From NCBI GenBank assembly GCA_022651245.1, contig JALCQM010000011.1:1-64000 (forward strand): a stretch of DNA of 64,000 nucleotides, read 5' to 3'. The DNA comes from Lactobacillus sp. Its GTDB lineage: Bacteria > Bacillota > Bacilli > Lactobacillales > Lactobacillaceae. Below the pieces are notes generated by a model. The model had not been told where the DNA came from. It did no database searches and worked only from the letters and a program-made list of their open reading frames with translations. A program made the translations under genes and the position numbers. This document shows, piece by piece, positions 27,970 through 37,032 of the stretch. Numbering within the stretch: the stretch's first letter is position 1; each line of letters begins with the position of its first letter.

Positions 27970-29401
27970 AGTCTTATTCGCCGCCGCAGAAGGGGCGCCG
28001 TTCTATAAGACCGGCGGGTTAGGGGATGTGGCGTACGCGTTGCCCAAAGCACTGCGGCAAGCTGGCGTCGACATTCGCGTGGTACTCCCTTTTTATACGC
28101 GGCTGTTTCCAGAACAATATCGCGATGCCCTGAAGCCCAAGGCCCGCTTTTCCGTGAAAGTGGGGCAGCAAGAACAGTACGTTGGCGTCTTGACGATGAA
28201 ACTTGGCGACGTCACGTATTACTTTATTGATAACGAAGCCTTTTTTGCCCGGGATCAGCTTTACGGCTATTGGGATGATGGGGGCCGCTTTGGCTTCTAC
28301 CAAATGGCGATCATCGAGATGTTGCAGGTGATCGGCTTCATTCCGGATATCTTGCACCTCAACGACTGGCACACCGCCTTTATTCCGGTGCTGTTGAAGG
28401 ATAAGTACCAGTGGATCACGCCTTATCAGCAGATCAAGACCCAGCTGACCATCCACAACTTGCAGTTTCAAGGCTGGTTCCCGCCATCTGTCTTAACGGA
28501 TGTTTTCGGTATCGGGCGGCAGTTCTTCAACGACAACGGGTACGCGCAAGACGGTTCGGTGAATTACCTCAAAGGCGGGATCAACTTCGCCGATTTGGTC
28601 ACGACGGTCAGCCCGAGTTATGCCGGCGAGATCCAAACGCCGGAGTTCGGCGAGCACCTCGATGGCACGCTGCGTCAACAAAATTGGAAGCTACGCGGCA
28701 TTTTGAACGGGATCGACACGGCGCTGTACGACCCACAAACCGACGCCCAGCTGTACGCCAACTACAGTGCGGCCGATCTCAGTGGTAAGCACCAAGACAA
28801 GCGGGCGTTGCAGCGTGAATTGGGGTTGCCAGAAGCCGATGTGCCCCTGTTTGGTGTGGTCTCGCGCCTGACTCGGCAAAAAGGGATGGATATATTGGCT
28901 TCGGCGTTAGACCAGCTCTTACCAGACACGGATTTGCAGGTTGTTTTGTTGGGCACAGGGGATGGCGACTTAGAGGCGCGGTTTGACGCCTTGCACATCC
29001 ACTATGCCGGCAAGGTCGCGACTGTGATCGGGTTTGACACCGCCTTGGCCCAGCGAATTTATGCTGGTGCGGACTATTTCGTGATGCCATCAGCCTTTGA
29101 ACCCAGCGGCTTAGCCCAGATGATGGCGATGCGCTACGGCACCTTACCCGTCGTCCATGAAACGGGCGGCCTGCGCGATTCGGTTACGCCGTACAACGCC
29201 ACGGATGGAACGGGGGATGGCTTCACCTTCTGGGAGTTCACCCAAGACGTTCTGGCGGCCACCTTGCAACGCGCCGCCTTAGTCTACCAAGCTGAACCCG
29301 CCGTCTACGCACAACTGCAACAAAACGCAATGGCCAAAGACTTCGACTGGATCCACGCCGCCCAAGATTACCTGAGCGGCTATCAGGGACTATTAGGATA
29401 G
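27962..29401 (+). CDS. glgA: Glycogen synthase (GT5)
   Basis: GlgA extends alpha-1,4 chains from ADP-glucose. The ADP-glucose motif KTGGLGDVAYALPKAL lies at residues 17-32, DWHT near 140, and the C-terminal acceptor-side EPSGLAQMMAMRYG near 380. Length is 479 residues. The stop codon lies within a 19-base sequence that is repeated 124 bases downstream, so the last codons belong to the tandem repeat array behind the gene. Confidence 0.95.
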   Translation: MLKVLFAAAEGAPFYKTGGLGDVAYALPKALRQAGVDIRVVLPFYTRLFPEQYRDALKPKARFSVKVGQQEQYVGVLTMKLGDVTYYFIDNEAFFARDQLYGYWDDGGRFGFYQMAIIEMLQVIGFIPDILHLNDWHTAFIPVLLKDKYQWITPYQQIKTQLTIHNLQFQGWFPPSVLTDVFGIGRQFFNDNGYAQDGSVNYLKGGINFADLVTTVSPSYAGEIQTPEFGEHLDGTLRQQNWKLRGILNGIDTALYDPQTDAQLYANYSAADLSGKHQDKRALQRELGLPEADVPLFGVVSRLTRQKGMDILASALDQLLPDTDLQVVLLGTGDGDLEARFDALHIHYAGKVATVIGFDTALAQRIYAGADYFVMPSAFEPSGLAQMMAMRYGTLPVVHETGGLRDSVTPYNATDGTGDGFTFWEFTQDVLAATLQRAALVYQAEPAVYAQLQQNAMAKDFDWIHAAQDYLSGYQGLLG

Positions 29402-29640
29402 AGCGCGACCCGACCCGCATTTAGGCGAGTGCATAAGGCAGCGTGGCGGGGTGCGGCGGCAGCCGCGCACAGACGCGATGACTTATGCGCAGCGCCGTTG
29501 GGTCGAGGGAGCGCGTTTAGGATAGAGCGCGACCCAGCACGGTTTTAGGGGAGAGTGTAAGGCAGCGTGGCACGATGCGGCGACAGCCGTAGCGGGACGC
29601 GAAGACTTACACACCTCCCCGTTGCCTTGGAGAAGCGCGT
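29393..29640 (+). repeat. Structured tandem repeat, locus A (two units, glgA-glgP gap)
   Basis: Two units with a period of about 124 bases fill the gap. Both open with TTAGGATAGAGCGCGACCC, pass an AUUUAG/UUUUAG motif, and fold back. Unit 1 pairs GTGCATAAG with CTTATGCGC, and unit 2 pairs AGTGTAAG with CTTACAC, with GGGGAG against CTCCCC outside it. The arms differ between units but stay complementary. A truncated third start (AAGCGCGTTTAG) sits at 29632. The same family occurs at 36.1 and 49.9 kb. Confidence 0.8.
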
Positions 29641-29698
29641 TTAGATACTTTGACCTGGCCACACTTTCCAAGCGGCAGGGGCATAGGAGGACTTTTTC

Positions 29699-32086
29699 AT
29701 GACACTAACCAAAGAACGCTTCATGGCAGATTATCAAGCGGAGGCGCTGCACCTTTTTGCGGATAAGTTAGAGAACTTGTCGGCGATGCAGCAATATCAA
29801 GCCCTGGCCTTTTTGGTCAAGGGGTATTACGCCTCGGATTGGGCGCAAACCAAAGCGGCGTATGATCGTCAGCAACAAAAACAACTATATTATTTTTCCA
29901 TCGAATTCTTACCTGGTCGCTTACTGGGGTCCAACCTGTTGAACTTAGGGATCAAAGAGACAGTTGATGCCGGGTTGGTGACACTAGGATTACAGCCGGA
30001 GACACTGTACGCGGCAGAAGGTGACCCGGGCCTGGGCAACGGTGGTTTAGGGCGGTTGGCGAGTGCCTTTTTGGACGCGATGGCCAGCGTCGGGATGGCG
30101 GGCAACGGGAATGGGATCCGCTATCAATACGGGCTGTTTAAGCAGCGCTTCATCGATGGCTATCAAGTGGAGTTACCAGACGACTGGTTGCGCGATCCCT
30201 ATGTGTGGGAGACGCGCAAGGAAAACCGGGCGGTGATCGTGCGCTTCGGCGGGGACGTGAGTTTGATGGCGCGGCCGGATGGTAGTTTGGAGGCCGTGTA
30301 CCATAATACCGATGATGTGCTGGCGGTGCCTTATGATACCGCGATGGTCGGCTACCACAACCAAGTCGTCAACACCATGCGACTGTGGAGCGCAGAGCCG
30401 GTACCAGGCGGCGCACACAGCCTTGAAGAAAAGGCGCGCGTGAACGCGATCACGCAGATCTTGTATCCCGACGATTCAGATACGGCCGGCCGGGAGTTAC
30501 GGTTGCGCCAGGAGTACTTCTTCACGTCTGCCGGGGTGCAAAGTATCATCACGCATTTTCGCCGGTATCATCATGACTTGCGCTTATTGCCGGAGTTTGT
30601 CGCCATCCACATCAACGACACGCATCCGGCGATGGCAGTGCTGGAGTTGATGCGTGTCTTGCTCGATGACGCCGAGCTTGATTGGGACACCGCCTGGGAC
30701 ATCACAGTCAAAACGCTCAGCTACACCAACCATACCTTGATGGCAGAGGCGCTAGAAACGTGGCCGCAAAGCATGTTTGCGCAGCTATTGCCACGACTGG
30801 AACAAATCGCGATCGAGGTGGACCGCCGCTTCCGCGAGACGTACACCCGACAGTTTGGTGAGCTGTTGGTCGGTCGGTGTGCCCCGATCGCCGATGGTCA
30901 GTTACGCATGGCGTATTTGGCCGTGATCGGGAGCCACGCGGTAAACGGGGTGGCGAAGCTGCATTCGAAGTTGTTGCAACAAAGCGTTCTACGCGATTTG
31001 TACATGATTTTTCCGGAACGCTTCAATAATAAGACCAATGGCATCACGCCGCGACGGTGGGTCCAGTTGGCCAATCCTGAGCTGAGTGGCTTGATCGATA
31101 CCACGGTCGGGCGCAAATGGCGGCGCGATCCGCGGGAGTTGGTGCCGTTAGTGGCGCAGTTGAATGCGCCAGACTTCTTGCAGCAACTACAAGCGACCAA
31201 GCGCGCTAATAAGGTACGTTTAGCGGCCTTAGTCAAAGATGAACTCGGTTTGACGATGCCGCTAGATGCCATCTATGACGTGCAGATCAAGCGACTACAC
31301 GCATACAAGCGCCAACTGTTGCATGTTTTCGGCATCTTAGAAGCCTACCTCGCAATCAAAAATGGGGAAGAGCGGCCGCCGCGGGTGCATATTTTTGGCG
31401 CTAAAGCGGCTCCGAGCTACCGCTATGCGAAGTCGGTGATCCGCTTGATGAACGCGGTGGCGGATATGATCAATCACGATCCGGACATGACCGGTAAGCT
31501 TCAAGTCGTGTTCGTGCCGAATTATGGGGTCAGCTTGGCAGAAACGATCATCCCGGCGGCGGATATTTCCGAGCAGATCTCCTTGGCCGGCACCGAAGCG
31601 TCGGGGACTAGTAATATGAAGCTGATGAGTAACGGGGCGTTGACCTTGGCGACCTTAGACGGTGCCAACATTGAGATCCAAGAAGCCGCTGGGGAAGACG
31701 CGATGGTCACCTTCGGTTTGACCACGAGTGAAGTCGAGCAGCTGCAAGCCAGCCACGCCTATTCCGCGAAAGCCTTGTATGAGGCGAACCCGACGCTGCA
31801 CCGGATCGTCGACATGTTGACAGATGGCAGTATCCCAGGCATCGCCAGTGAAGGCCAAGAGATCTCTTCGGAGCTGTTGGAATATAACGACACGTATTTG
31901 GTGTTGGCCGATTTTGACAGTTATGTGGCGGCTAGCCGGCGCCTGGATGACTTGTGGCAGACCCCTGAACAGTGGGCCCAAGCGGCGTTGAAAAATATTG
32001 CCGCTTCTGGGCAATTTTCGGCAGATTTCACCGTCCAGCGCTATGGGCGCGACGTGTGGGACGTGTTGCCGACAACTGGGATCTGA
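29699..32086 (+). CDS. glgP: Glycogen phosphorylase
   Basis: GlgP releases glucose 1-phosphate from glycogen. The 795-residue GT35 enzyme shows LPGRLLGSNLLNLG near residue 70, GNGGLGRLASAFLD near 110 and the PLP-lysine motif EASGTSNMKLMSNGALT near 640. It starts at ATG behind ATAGGAGG, after the 300-base repeat-containing gap. The gap may lower or separate expression from glgA. It is followed at 17 bases by the amylase. Confidence 0.95.
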   Translation: MTLTKERFMADYQAEALHLFADKLENLSAMQQYQALAFLVKGYYASDWAQTKAAYDRQQQKQLYYFSIEFLPGRLLGSNLLNLGIKETVDAGLVTLGLQPETLYAAEGDPGLGNGGLGRLASAFLDAMASVGMAGNGNGIRYQYGLFKQRFIDGYQVELPDDWLRDPYVWETRKENRAVIVRFGGDVSLMARPDGSLEAVYHNTDDVLAVPYDTAMVGYHNQVVNTMRLWSAEPVPGGAHSLEEKARVNAITQILYPDDSDTAGRELRLRQEYFFTSAGVQSIITHFRRYHHDLRLLPEFVAIHINDTHPAMAVLELMRVLLDDAELDWDTAWDITVKTLSYTNHTLMAEALETWPQSMFAQLLPRLEQIAIEVDRRFRETYTRQFGELLVGRCAPIADGQLRMAYLAVIGSHAVNGVAKLHSKLLQQSVLRDLYMIFPERFNNKTNGITPRRWVQLANPELSGLIDTTVGRKWRRDPRELVPLVAQLNAPDFLQQLQATKRANKVRLAALVKDELGLTMPLDAIYDVQIKRLHAYKRQLLHVFGILEAYLAIKNGEERPPRVHIFGAKAAPSYRYAKSVIRLMNAVADMINHDPDMTGKLQVVFVPNYGVSLAETIIPAADISEQISLAGTEASGTSNMKLMSNGALTLATLDGANIEIQEAAGEDAMVTFGLTTSEVEQLQASHAYSAKALYEANPTLHRIVDMLTDGSIPGIASEGQEISSELLEYNDTYLVLADFDSYVAASRRLDDLWQTPEQWAQAALKNIAASGQFSADFTVQRYGRDVWDVLPTTGI

Positions 32087-32103
32087 GCTAAAGGAGTGGT
32101 TGG

Positions 32104-33870
32104 ATGCCATATGATTCATTTCTCGACCGGACACCAGCCGGGCCGGTCGTTGCGGGAACACCGGTCACCTGGCGCCTGGTTGCGCCTGATGCGCGGGTGG
32201 TGACCTTGTTGTTGTCGGCGCCAGATAGTGGCATGCAGGCGGTGGTCATGGACGCGACAGCGACGGGGTGGACGGCGACGTTCACGCCGCCACAAATTGG
32301 GGCGTGGTATTATGCCTTTCGCCTTGAAACCGCAACCGGCCAAATGACTTGGGCGGCCGTGACCGGTGGTTATGGGGGACGCGCGCAGCAGTACCATGAT
32401 CCCAATACGGCGCCGTGGTATCAGCTTAGTGTGGTCGCTAAGTTGGAAACCGTCCCGGCGTGGTATCGGGATGCCAAAATTTACCATATCTTCGTCGACC
32501 GCTTTGCCAATGGTAATCCCGATGGTCATGTGAATGCGCCCAAGCCCAGTAGTTTCTTATATGGGCAGCTGAGTGACCACCCTTATTACGTTAAGGATGC
32601 CGCCGGCGAAGTGGTGCGCTGGGATTTTTATGGTGGGAACTTGCAAGGCATCCGTGCCAAGCTCGATTGGCTTCAACAACAAGGCGTGACTGCGTTGTAC
32701 TTGAGTCCGATTTTTGAAGCGCGCAGTAATCATCGTTACGATACCGGGGATTATAAGCGCATCGACCCGATGCTAGGCACCTTAGATGACTTCAAGGCGC
32801 TGGTGGCCGATTTGCACGAACGGGGCATGCACTTGATCTTAGACGGCGTGTTCAACCATGTCGGGCGCGATTCGCGGTATTTTAACGCCTTAGGCACCTA
32901 CGATGACGTGGGGGCGGCGCAAAGTCGCGACAGTCCGTATGCCGACTGGTTCAACTTCAAACACTATCCTGACGATTACGATAGTTGGTGGGGCGTCAAG
33001 GACTTGCCGGCGATCTGTAAAGACGCGCAGAGTTTCCATGACTTCATTGCGGGTGGTCCAGATTCGGTGATCGGTTACTGGACGGGCTTAGGCGTGGATG
33101 GTTGGCGGCTCGATGTGGTCGATGAGTTGGCTAGCGACTTCGTGACGCAGATCCGGACGCTTTTGGCGACGTATCCTGACCGGGTCTTGATCGGCGAGGT
33201 CTGGGAAGATGCCTCACACAAGGTCGCTTACGGCAAGCGACGCCCGTATTTTGACGGGGGCCAGTTGCAGGCGGTGATGAATTACCCGCAGCGGCAGTTG
33301 ATGTTGGACTTTGTGCAAGGACAGCTGGCGCCGGCGCAATTGGGCCGACGGTTGCTGACACTACAAGAAAATTATCCGCCGGCGGTGTTCGCGTATAACT
33401 TCACCAGCTTGTCCACCCATGATACGCCGCGGGTGCTGACCGTTTTGGATCATGATCTGGCGCGATTGCAACAGGTATTGATGCTGTGGGCCGTTTTACC
33501 AGGGAACCTGGTGCAATTCTATGGGGATGAAGCCGGCCTAGAAGGCGGCCCAGACCCCCAAAACCGGCGGTACTACCCTTGGGGACACGAGGATAAAGCT
33601 GTCCAAGCGCTGTACGCACAAGTGACTCAGTGGCGGCAGCTCCCAGCATTGGCCGGGGCCGCGGGCTTCGCACCGTTTTGGGATGGCGAGGTATTCGGCG
33701 TGGTGCGCTACGCCCAGGCCCAAGTGGTCGTGGCCGTGTTCAACGCGGGGGCGCAACCGGTGACGCTGGACCCGGCTTCGGCCGACTTACGCTATGTGCC
33801 AGAGTGGCTACGCAGCGTTGTGCGGCCGGTCACGGTCGCGGCACACGGTTGCGACTTGCAAACACACTAG
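32104..33870 (+). CDS. GH13 alpha-amylase/amylopullulanase-like enzyme of the glycogen operon
   Basis: The 588-residue protein has an N-terminal beta domain (about 1-120), then a GH13 barrel opening with KIYHIFVDRFANGN. Catalytic residues are in GWRLDVVDELA (Asp), LIGEVWED (Glu) and LSTHDTPR (Asp). There is no signal peptide, so it acts in the cytoplasm. Such enzymes close lactobacillus glycogen operons and trim or debranch limit dextrins. Whether it cuts alpha-1,6 or alpha-1,4 bonds cannot be told from sequence. Confidence 0.88.
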   Translation: MPYDSFLDRTPAGPVVAGTPVTWRLVAPDARVVTLLLSAPDSGMQAVVMDATATGWTATFTPPQIGAWYYAFRLETATGQMTWAAVTGGYGGRAQQYHDPNTAPWYQLSVVAKLETVPAWYRDAKIYHIFVDRFANGNPDGHVNAPKPSSFLYGQLSDHPYYVKDAAGEVVRWDFYGGNLQGIRAKLDWLQQQGVTALYLSPIFEARSNHRYDTGDYKRIDPMLGTLDDFKALVADLHERGMHLILDGVFNHVGRDSRYFNALGTYDDVGAAQSRDSPYADWFNFKHYPDDYDSWWGVKDLPAICKDAQSFHDFIAGGPDSVIGYWTGLGVDGWRLDVVDELASDFVTQIRTLLATYPDRVLIGEVWEDASHKVAYGKRRPYFDGGQLQAVMNYPQRQLMLDFVQGQLAPAQLGRRLLTLQENYPPAVFAYNFTSLSTHDTPRVLTVLDHDLARLQQVLMLWAVLPGNLVQFYGDEAGLEGGPDPQNRRYYPWGHEDKAVQALYAQVTQWRQLPALAGAAGFAPFWDGEVFGVVRYAQAQVVVAVFNAGAQPVTLDPASADLRYVPEWLRSVVRPVTVAAHGCDLQTH

Positions 33871-33872
33871 CA

Positions 33873-33914
33873 AAAAAGGGACCGTGACAAATGTTGACGT
33901 CACAGTCCCTTTTT
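33873..33914. terminator. Bidirectional terminator between the glycogen operon and the TIM-barrel gene
   Basis: AAAAAGGGACCGTGAC faces GTCACAGTCCCTTTTT with one mismatch, giving A and T tails on both sides of a convergent gene pair. Confidence 0.9.
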
Positions 33915-33937
33915 AGGTTGGCCAAGCGGTTGCCCAG

Positions 33938-34621
33938 TTATTCTGGGTGCTCTTCGCGGTATTTGGCCATTTTTTCGTGGAAGGTTTTTTCTGTCATGCC
34001 GTAAGCCGTGTAGGTGATGGCGTTGGCCCCGGCGGTGATCGTCGCTTGGATCTGCTCGTCTGTCTTGCCGCCAGAAGCGATGATTGGGAAGTCTTCTGGG
34101 ACTTGTTGGCGGGCCCAGGCAACAAGCGCGGCGGTCTCTTTACCACCGGCGATGTTTAAGGCGTTCACACCGGCAGCGACATAGGCAGTTAAATCTGCAC
34201 TTTGGTTGACAACCGTGTAAAAAATCGGCACGTCAACGATCTGGCGGACGCTTTTCAGTGTTTCTAAGCCGGTCGGCGCGTTGAGCACGACGGCTTGGGC
34301 GCCGTTTTCCTCGGCAAAGCGGGCGACGGTGGCAGATCGCAGGCCCTTGGTCAAGCCGCCACCGACGCCGGCGAGGATCGGCACGTTGGCGACGCGGCTG
34401 ATCGCGTCGAGGATGCGGGTGTTGGGCGTCCACGGGTACACCGCGAGGATCGCGTCGGCGTCACAGTTTGCGATCAGTGCCACATCGGTCGAGTAGACAA
34501 TGGTCTTGATGCGTTTGCCGAACAGACGCAGGCCAGACGCGTGCCGAATCACGTCTGGCGACTCGACGATGCTAGTCCGCAGCGCCGAGGTCAGGTTCGG
34601 AATGGTGGTTTTAATCGACAT
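33938..34621 (-). CDS. TIM-barrel protein of unknown function (annotated 'hydrolase' in relatives)
   Basis: The 227-residue protein has the pattern of a small phosphate-binding beta/alpha barrel. Alternating strands include VALIANCDADAILAVYP, VPILAGVGGG, AQAVVLNAP, VPIFYTVVN, ALNIAGGKE and FPIIASGGKTDEQI. The last two look like the glycine-rich phosphate loops seen in HisA/TrpC-like barrels. It stands alone behind a CCCCCTTATT-type (AAGGGGG on its strand) ribosome binding site. Substrate and pathway are unknown; I do not assign a reaction. Confidence 0.75.
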   Translation of the reverse strand: MSIKTTIPNLTSALRTSIVESPDVIRHASGLRLFGKRIKTIVYSTDVALIANCDADAILAVYPWTPNTRILDAISRVANVPILAGVGGGLTKGLRSATVARFAEENGAQAVVLNAPTGLETLKSVRQIVDVPIFYTVVNQSADLTAYVAAGVNALNIAGGKETAALVAWARQQVPEDFPIIASGGKTDEQIQATITAGANAITYTAYGMTEKTFHEKMAKYREEHPE

Positions 34622-34711
34622 ATTGATTCCCCCTTATTAAGACGACAATACCACCAATACAGGACGGGAAGCAAAAAGCGTTAAAAAGCGCGCTGGGATG
34701 TCTGCATTTCG

Positions 34712-34740
34712 TTTACAAATCGCGTCAATTCGGGTATCAT
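34712..34740 (+). promoter_or_regulatory. Promoter of tig
   Basis: TTTACA (34712-34717) and TATCAT (34735-34740) are spaced by 17 bases, 43 bases before the start codon. Confidence 0.7.
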
Positions 34741-34783
34741 GGTCAGGTATGCAATAAGAAAATGACTATGTCGGAGGTACAGC

Positions 34784-36067
34784 ATGGCTGCAAAATGGGA
34801 AAAGCAAGGCGCAAATGACGGCGCTTTGACTTTTGAAATCGCACAAGACAAGATCAAAGAAGGGTTGGACGCTGCGTTCAACCGCGTGAAGAAGAACCTC
34901 AACGTTCCTGGTTTCCGGAAGGGGCACGTATCCCGTACCGTGTTCAACCGGATGTACGGTGAAGCGGCATTGTACGAAGATGCTTTGAACATCCTTTTGC
35001 CAGACGCTTATGAAGCTGCTGTTGGCGAAGCCGGCATCGATCCTGTTGACCAACCACAGATCGACGTTGAAAAGATGGACGAAGGCGAAGATTGGGTCAT
35101 CAAGGCGACCGTTACCGTTAAGCCAGAAGTGAAGCTTGGCGACTACAAGGGCCTGACCGTGGACAAGCAAGACCGTGACGTCACTGACGCCGACGTGGCT
35201 GAAGAATTACAAAAGCGTCGCGAAGGCCAAGCTGAATTGGTCCTCAAAGAAGACGCAGCCGCTGAAAAAGGCGACACCGTTACGATCGACTACGCCGGTA
35301 CCGTTGACGGCTTTGCGTTCGATGGCGGCACGGCTAAGAACTACAGCCTCGAACTCGGCTCTGGTTCCTTCATCCCTGGCTTTGAAGATCAATTGATCGG
35401 CCACAAGGCTGGCGAAGACGTGACCGTTAAGGTGACCTTCCCAGAAGACTACCAAGCTGAAGACCTTAAGGGTAAGGACGCCGAATTCAAGACGACTATC
35501 CACGAAGTCAAGACCAAGGAACTGCCTGACTTGGATGACGATTTTGCTAAGGATCTCGACGAAGACGTTGATACCTTGGACGAATTGAAGGCTAAGGTTC
35601 GGACAGAACTTGAATCCAAGAAGGCTGAAGCCGCAGACAATGCCCTCCAAGAACAAGCCATTGGTGAAGCTGTCGAAAATGCGACGATCGACGAAGTGCC
35701 GCAAGCAATGATCGACACCGAAGTGAAAAACCAGATGGATCAATTCATGGGCAACATGCAGCGCCAAGGCATCAACCCACAAATGTACTATCAATTGACC
35801 GGTACCAAGGAAGAAGACTTGAAGAAGCAGTTCACGGCTGATGCCGAAACCCGCGTCAAGACTGACTTGGTTCTTGAAGCTGTGGTTGCAGCCGAAAAGA
35901 TCACGCCTTCCGAAAAGGAAATCGAAGCCGAAGTCAAAGACTTAGCTGAAGAATACAAGATGGAAGAAAAGGCCGTTCGTCAGGCCCTTTCCGACGACAT
36001 GTTGAAGCATGATATCGGCGTCAAAGCCGCTATCCGCGTCATCACAGAATCCGCAAAAGAAGCTTAA
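34784..36067 (+). CDS. tig: Trigger factor
   Basis: Trigger factor is the ribosome-bound chaperone and prolyl isomerase. The N-terminal ribosome-binding region contains [11 protein letters not shown] near residues 42-52. The FKBP-type PPIase domain (about 160-245) opens with [21 protein letters not shown] helical C-terminal domain follows. The 427-residue length and very biased codons indicate a highly expressed gene. An array of structured repeats begins within ten bases of its stop codon. Confidence 0.96.
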   Translation: MAAKWEKQGANDGALTFEIAQDKIKEGLDAAFNRVKKNLNVPGFRKGHVSRTVFNRMYGEAALYEDALNILLPDAYEAAVGEAGIDPVDQPQIDVEKMDEGEDWVIKATVTVKPEVKLGDYKGLTVDKQDRDVTDADVAEELQKRREGQAELVLKEDAAAEKGDTVTIDYAGTVDGFAFDGGTAKNYSLELGSGSFIPGFEDQLIGHKAGEDVTVKVTFPEDYQAEDLKGKDAEFKTTIHEVKTKELPDLDDDFAKDLDEDVDTLDELKAKVRTELESKKAEAADNALQEQAIGEAVENATIDEVPQAMIDTEVKNQMDQFMGNMQRQGINPQMYYQLTGTKEEDLKKQFTADAETRVKTDLVLEAVVAAEKITPSEKEIEAEVKDLAEEYKMEEKAVRQALSDDMLKHDIGVKAAIRVITESAKEA

Positions 36068-36071
36068 TTAA

Positions 36072-36428
36072 AAACCAAAGCGGAGCCGGGCGCATTTAGC
36101 AATGTGTGTAAGACAGCGTGGGTGCGTACCGGCAAGGCCGGTGCGTGACCGTGATGACTTACACGCAATTGCGTTGCCCGGCGCAGCTCGAGGAAGAGCC
36201 AAAGCGGAGCATCGCGTTTTAGCGGGTCAAAATAATAAGGGGTAGTGGTGCGCAAGCTTGCTTGCGTGCCGCTGCGCCTTTTATTTTGTGCCCGCGGTGC
36301 GGTGCGCAGCTCGAGGAAAAACCAAAGCGAGGCACCGTGTTTTAACGAGTCAAAGTAAATCAGGTGTCGTGGTGCGCAAGTTTACTCGCGTACCACGGCG
36401 CCTTATTATTTTGGGCTCTTCGTCAAGT
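36072..36428 (+). repeat. Structured tandem repeat, locus B (three units behind tig)
   Basis: Units begin with CCAAAGCG at about 36074, 36199 and 36322, and the first two end in AGCTCGAGGA. Unit 1 pairs GTGTGTAAG with CTTACACGC, then GCAAT with ATTGC. Units 2 and 3 replace this by CAAAATAATAAGG facing CCTTTTATTTTG, and CAAAGTAAATCAGG facing CCTTATTATTTTG. The lower stem of unit 2, GCATCGCG with CGCGGTGC, is fully paired with one wobble. Unit 1 is nearly identical to the first unit at 49.9 kb. Confidence 0.8.
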
Positions 36429-36447
36429 AGGATTGTGAGATTATATT

Positions 36448-36476
36448 TTGCCTCCGAGTGCCTGCATCGCTATAAT
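36448..36476 (+). promoter_or_regulatory. Promoter of the ElaA-like acetyltransferase gene
   Basis: TTGCCT (36448-36453), a 17-base spacer and a consensus TATAAT (36471-36476) precede the gene. Confidence 0.75.
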
Positions 36477-36514
36477 GAGAGCATTCGACCGCAGCAAGCG
36501 GTGAAGGAGGATGT

Positions 36515-36955
36515 ATGGATTTTTCAATTCAAATCAAAGAGACAGCGGCATTAACTCCGGATGAGTTGTTGACGATACTAGCGGCCCGGATTCGTGTGTT
36601 TGTGGTCGAACAGGCGTGTGCTTACCAAGAAGTCGACGACCAAGACTTTGAGGCGCGGCACATCATGTTCTATCGCGAGTCTAAGTTGGTGGCGTATGCC
36701 CGGATCATTCCCCATGCCGACGGCCAACATATCAGTTTCGGTCGAGTCTTGGTGGTCAAAGAATATCGCGGGCAACAACTCGGTCAGCAATTGATTGATA
36801 CCGTGCTGGCCGAAATTGCGCGTCTTTTTCCCGATCAAGCCATCAAGATCCAAGCGCAAAACTACTTACGGGACTTCTATGGCCGTTTCGGTTTCGTGGC
36901 CGTTTCTGACGTTTATTTAGAAGATGGTATTGCCCATGTCGACATGTGCCGTTGA
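36515..36955 (+). CDS. GNAT acetyltransferase, ElaA-like
   Basis: The 146-residue protein is a single GNAT domain. The opening LTPDELLTILAARIRVFVVEQ with YQEVDDQDFEARH matches the ElaA subgroup. The acetyl-CoA loop is VVKEYRGQQLGQQL, and the late YLRDFYGRFGFVAVSD is the usual C-terminal element. The start is ATG 36515 behind GAAGGAGGATG. The acceptor substrate is unknown. Confidence 0.88.
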   Translation: MDFSIQIKETAALTPDELLTILAARIRVFVVEQACAYQEVDDQDFEARHIMFYRESKLVAYARIIPHADGQHISFGRVLVVKEYRGQQLGQQLIDTVLAEIARLFPDQAIKIQAQNYLRDFYGRFGFVAVSDVYLEDGIAHVDMCR

Positions 36956-37032
36956 GCAGTCAAAAAACTTGCGAAACGCGTTTTTTTCGTGTAACTTATT
37001 TTATGTAAGTGAAGGCGGAAAGAAGGGGTACT

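Noticed and set aside
29401-29698. Short frames within the glgA-glgP gap as small genes
   Set aside because: The sequence is explained by tandem structured repeats; frames are not shared between units and no ribosome binding sites precede them.
36258-36554. Plus-strand 98-codon frame ahead of the ElaA-like gene
   Set aside because: It overlaps repeat units, a promoter and the start of the real gene in another frame.
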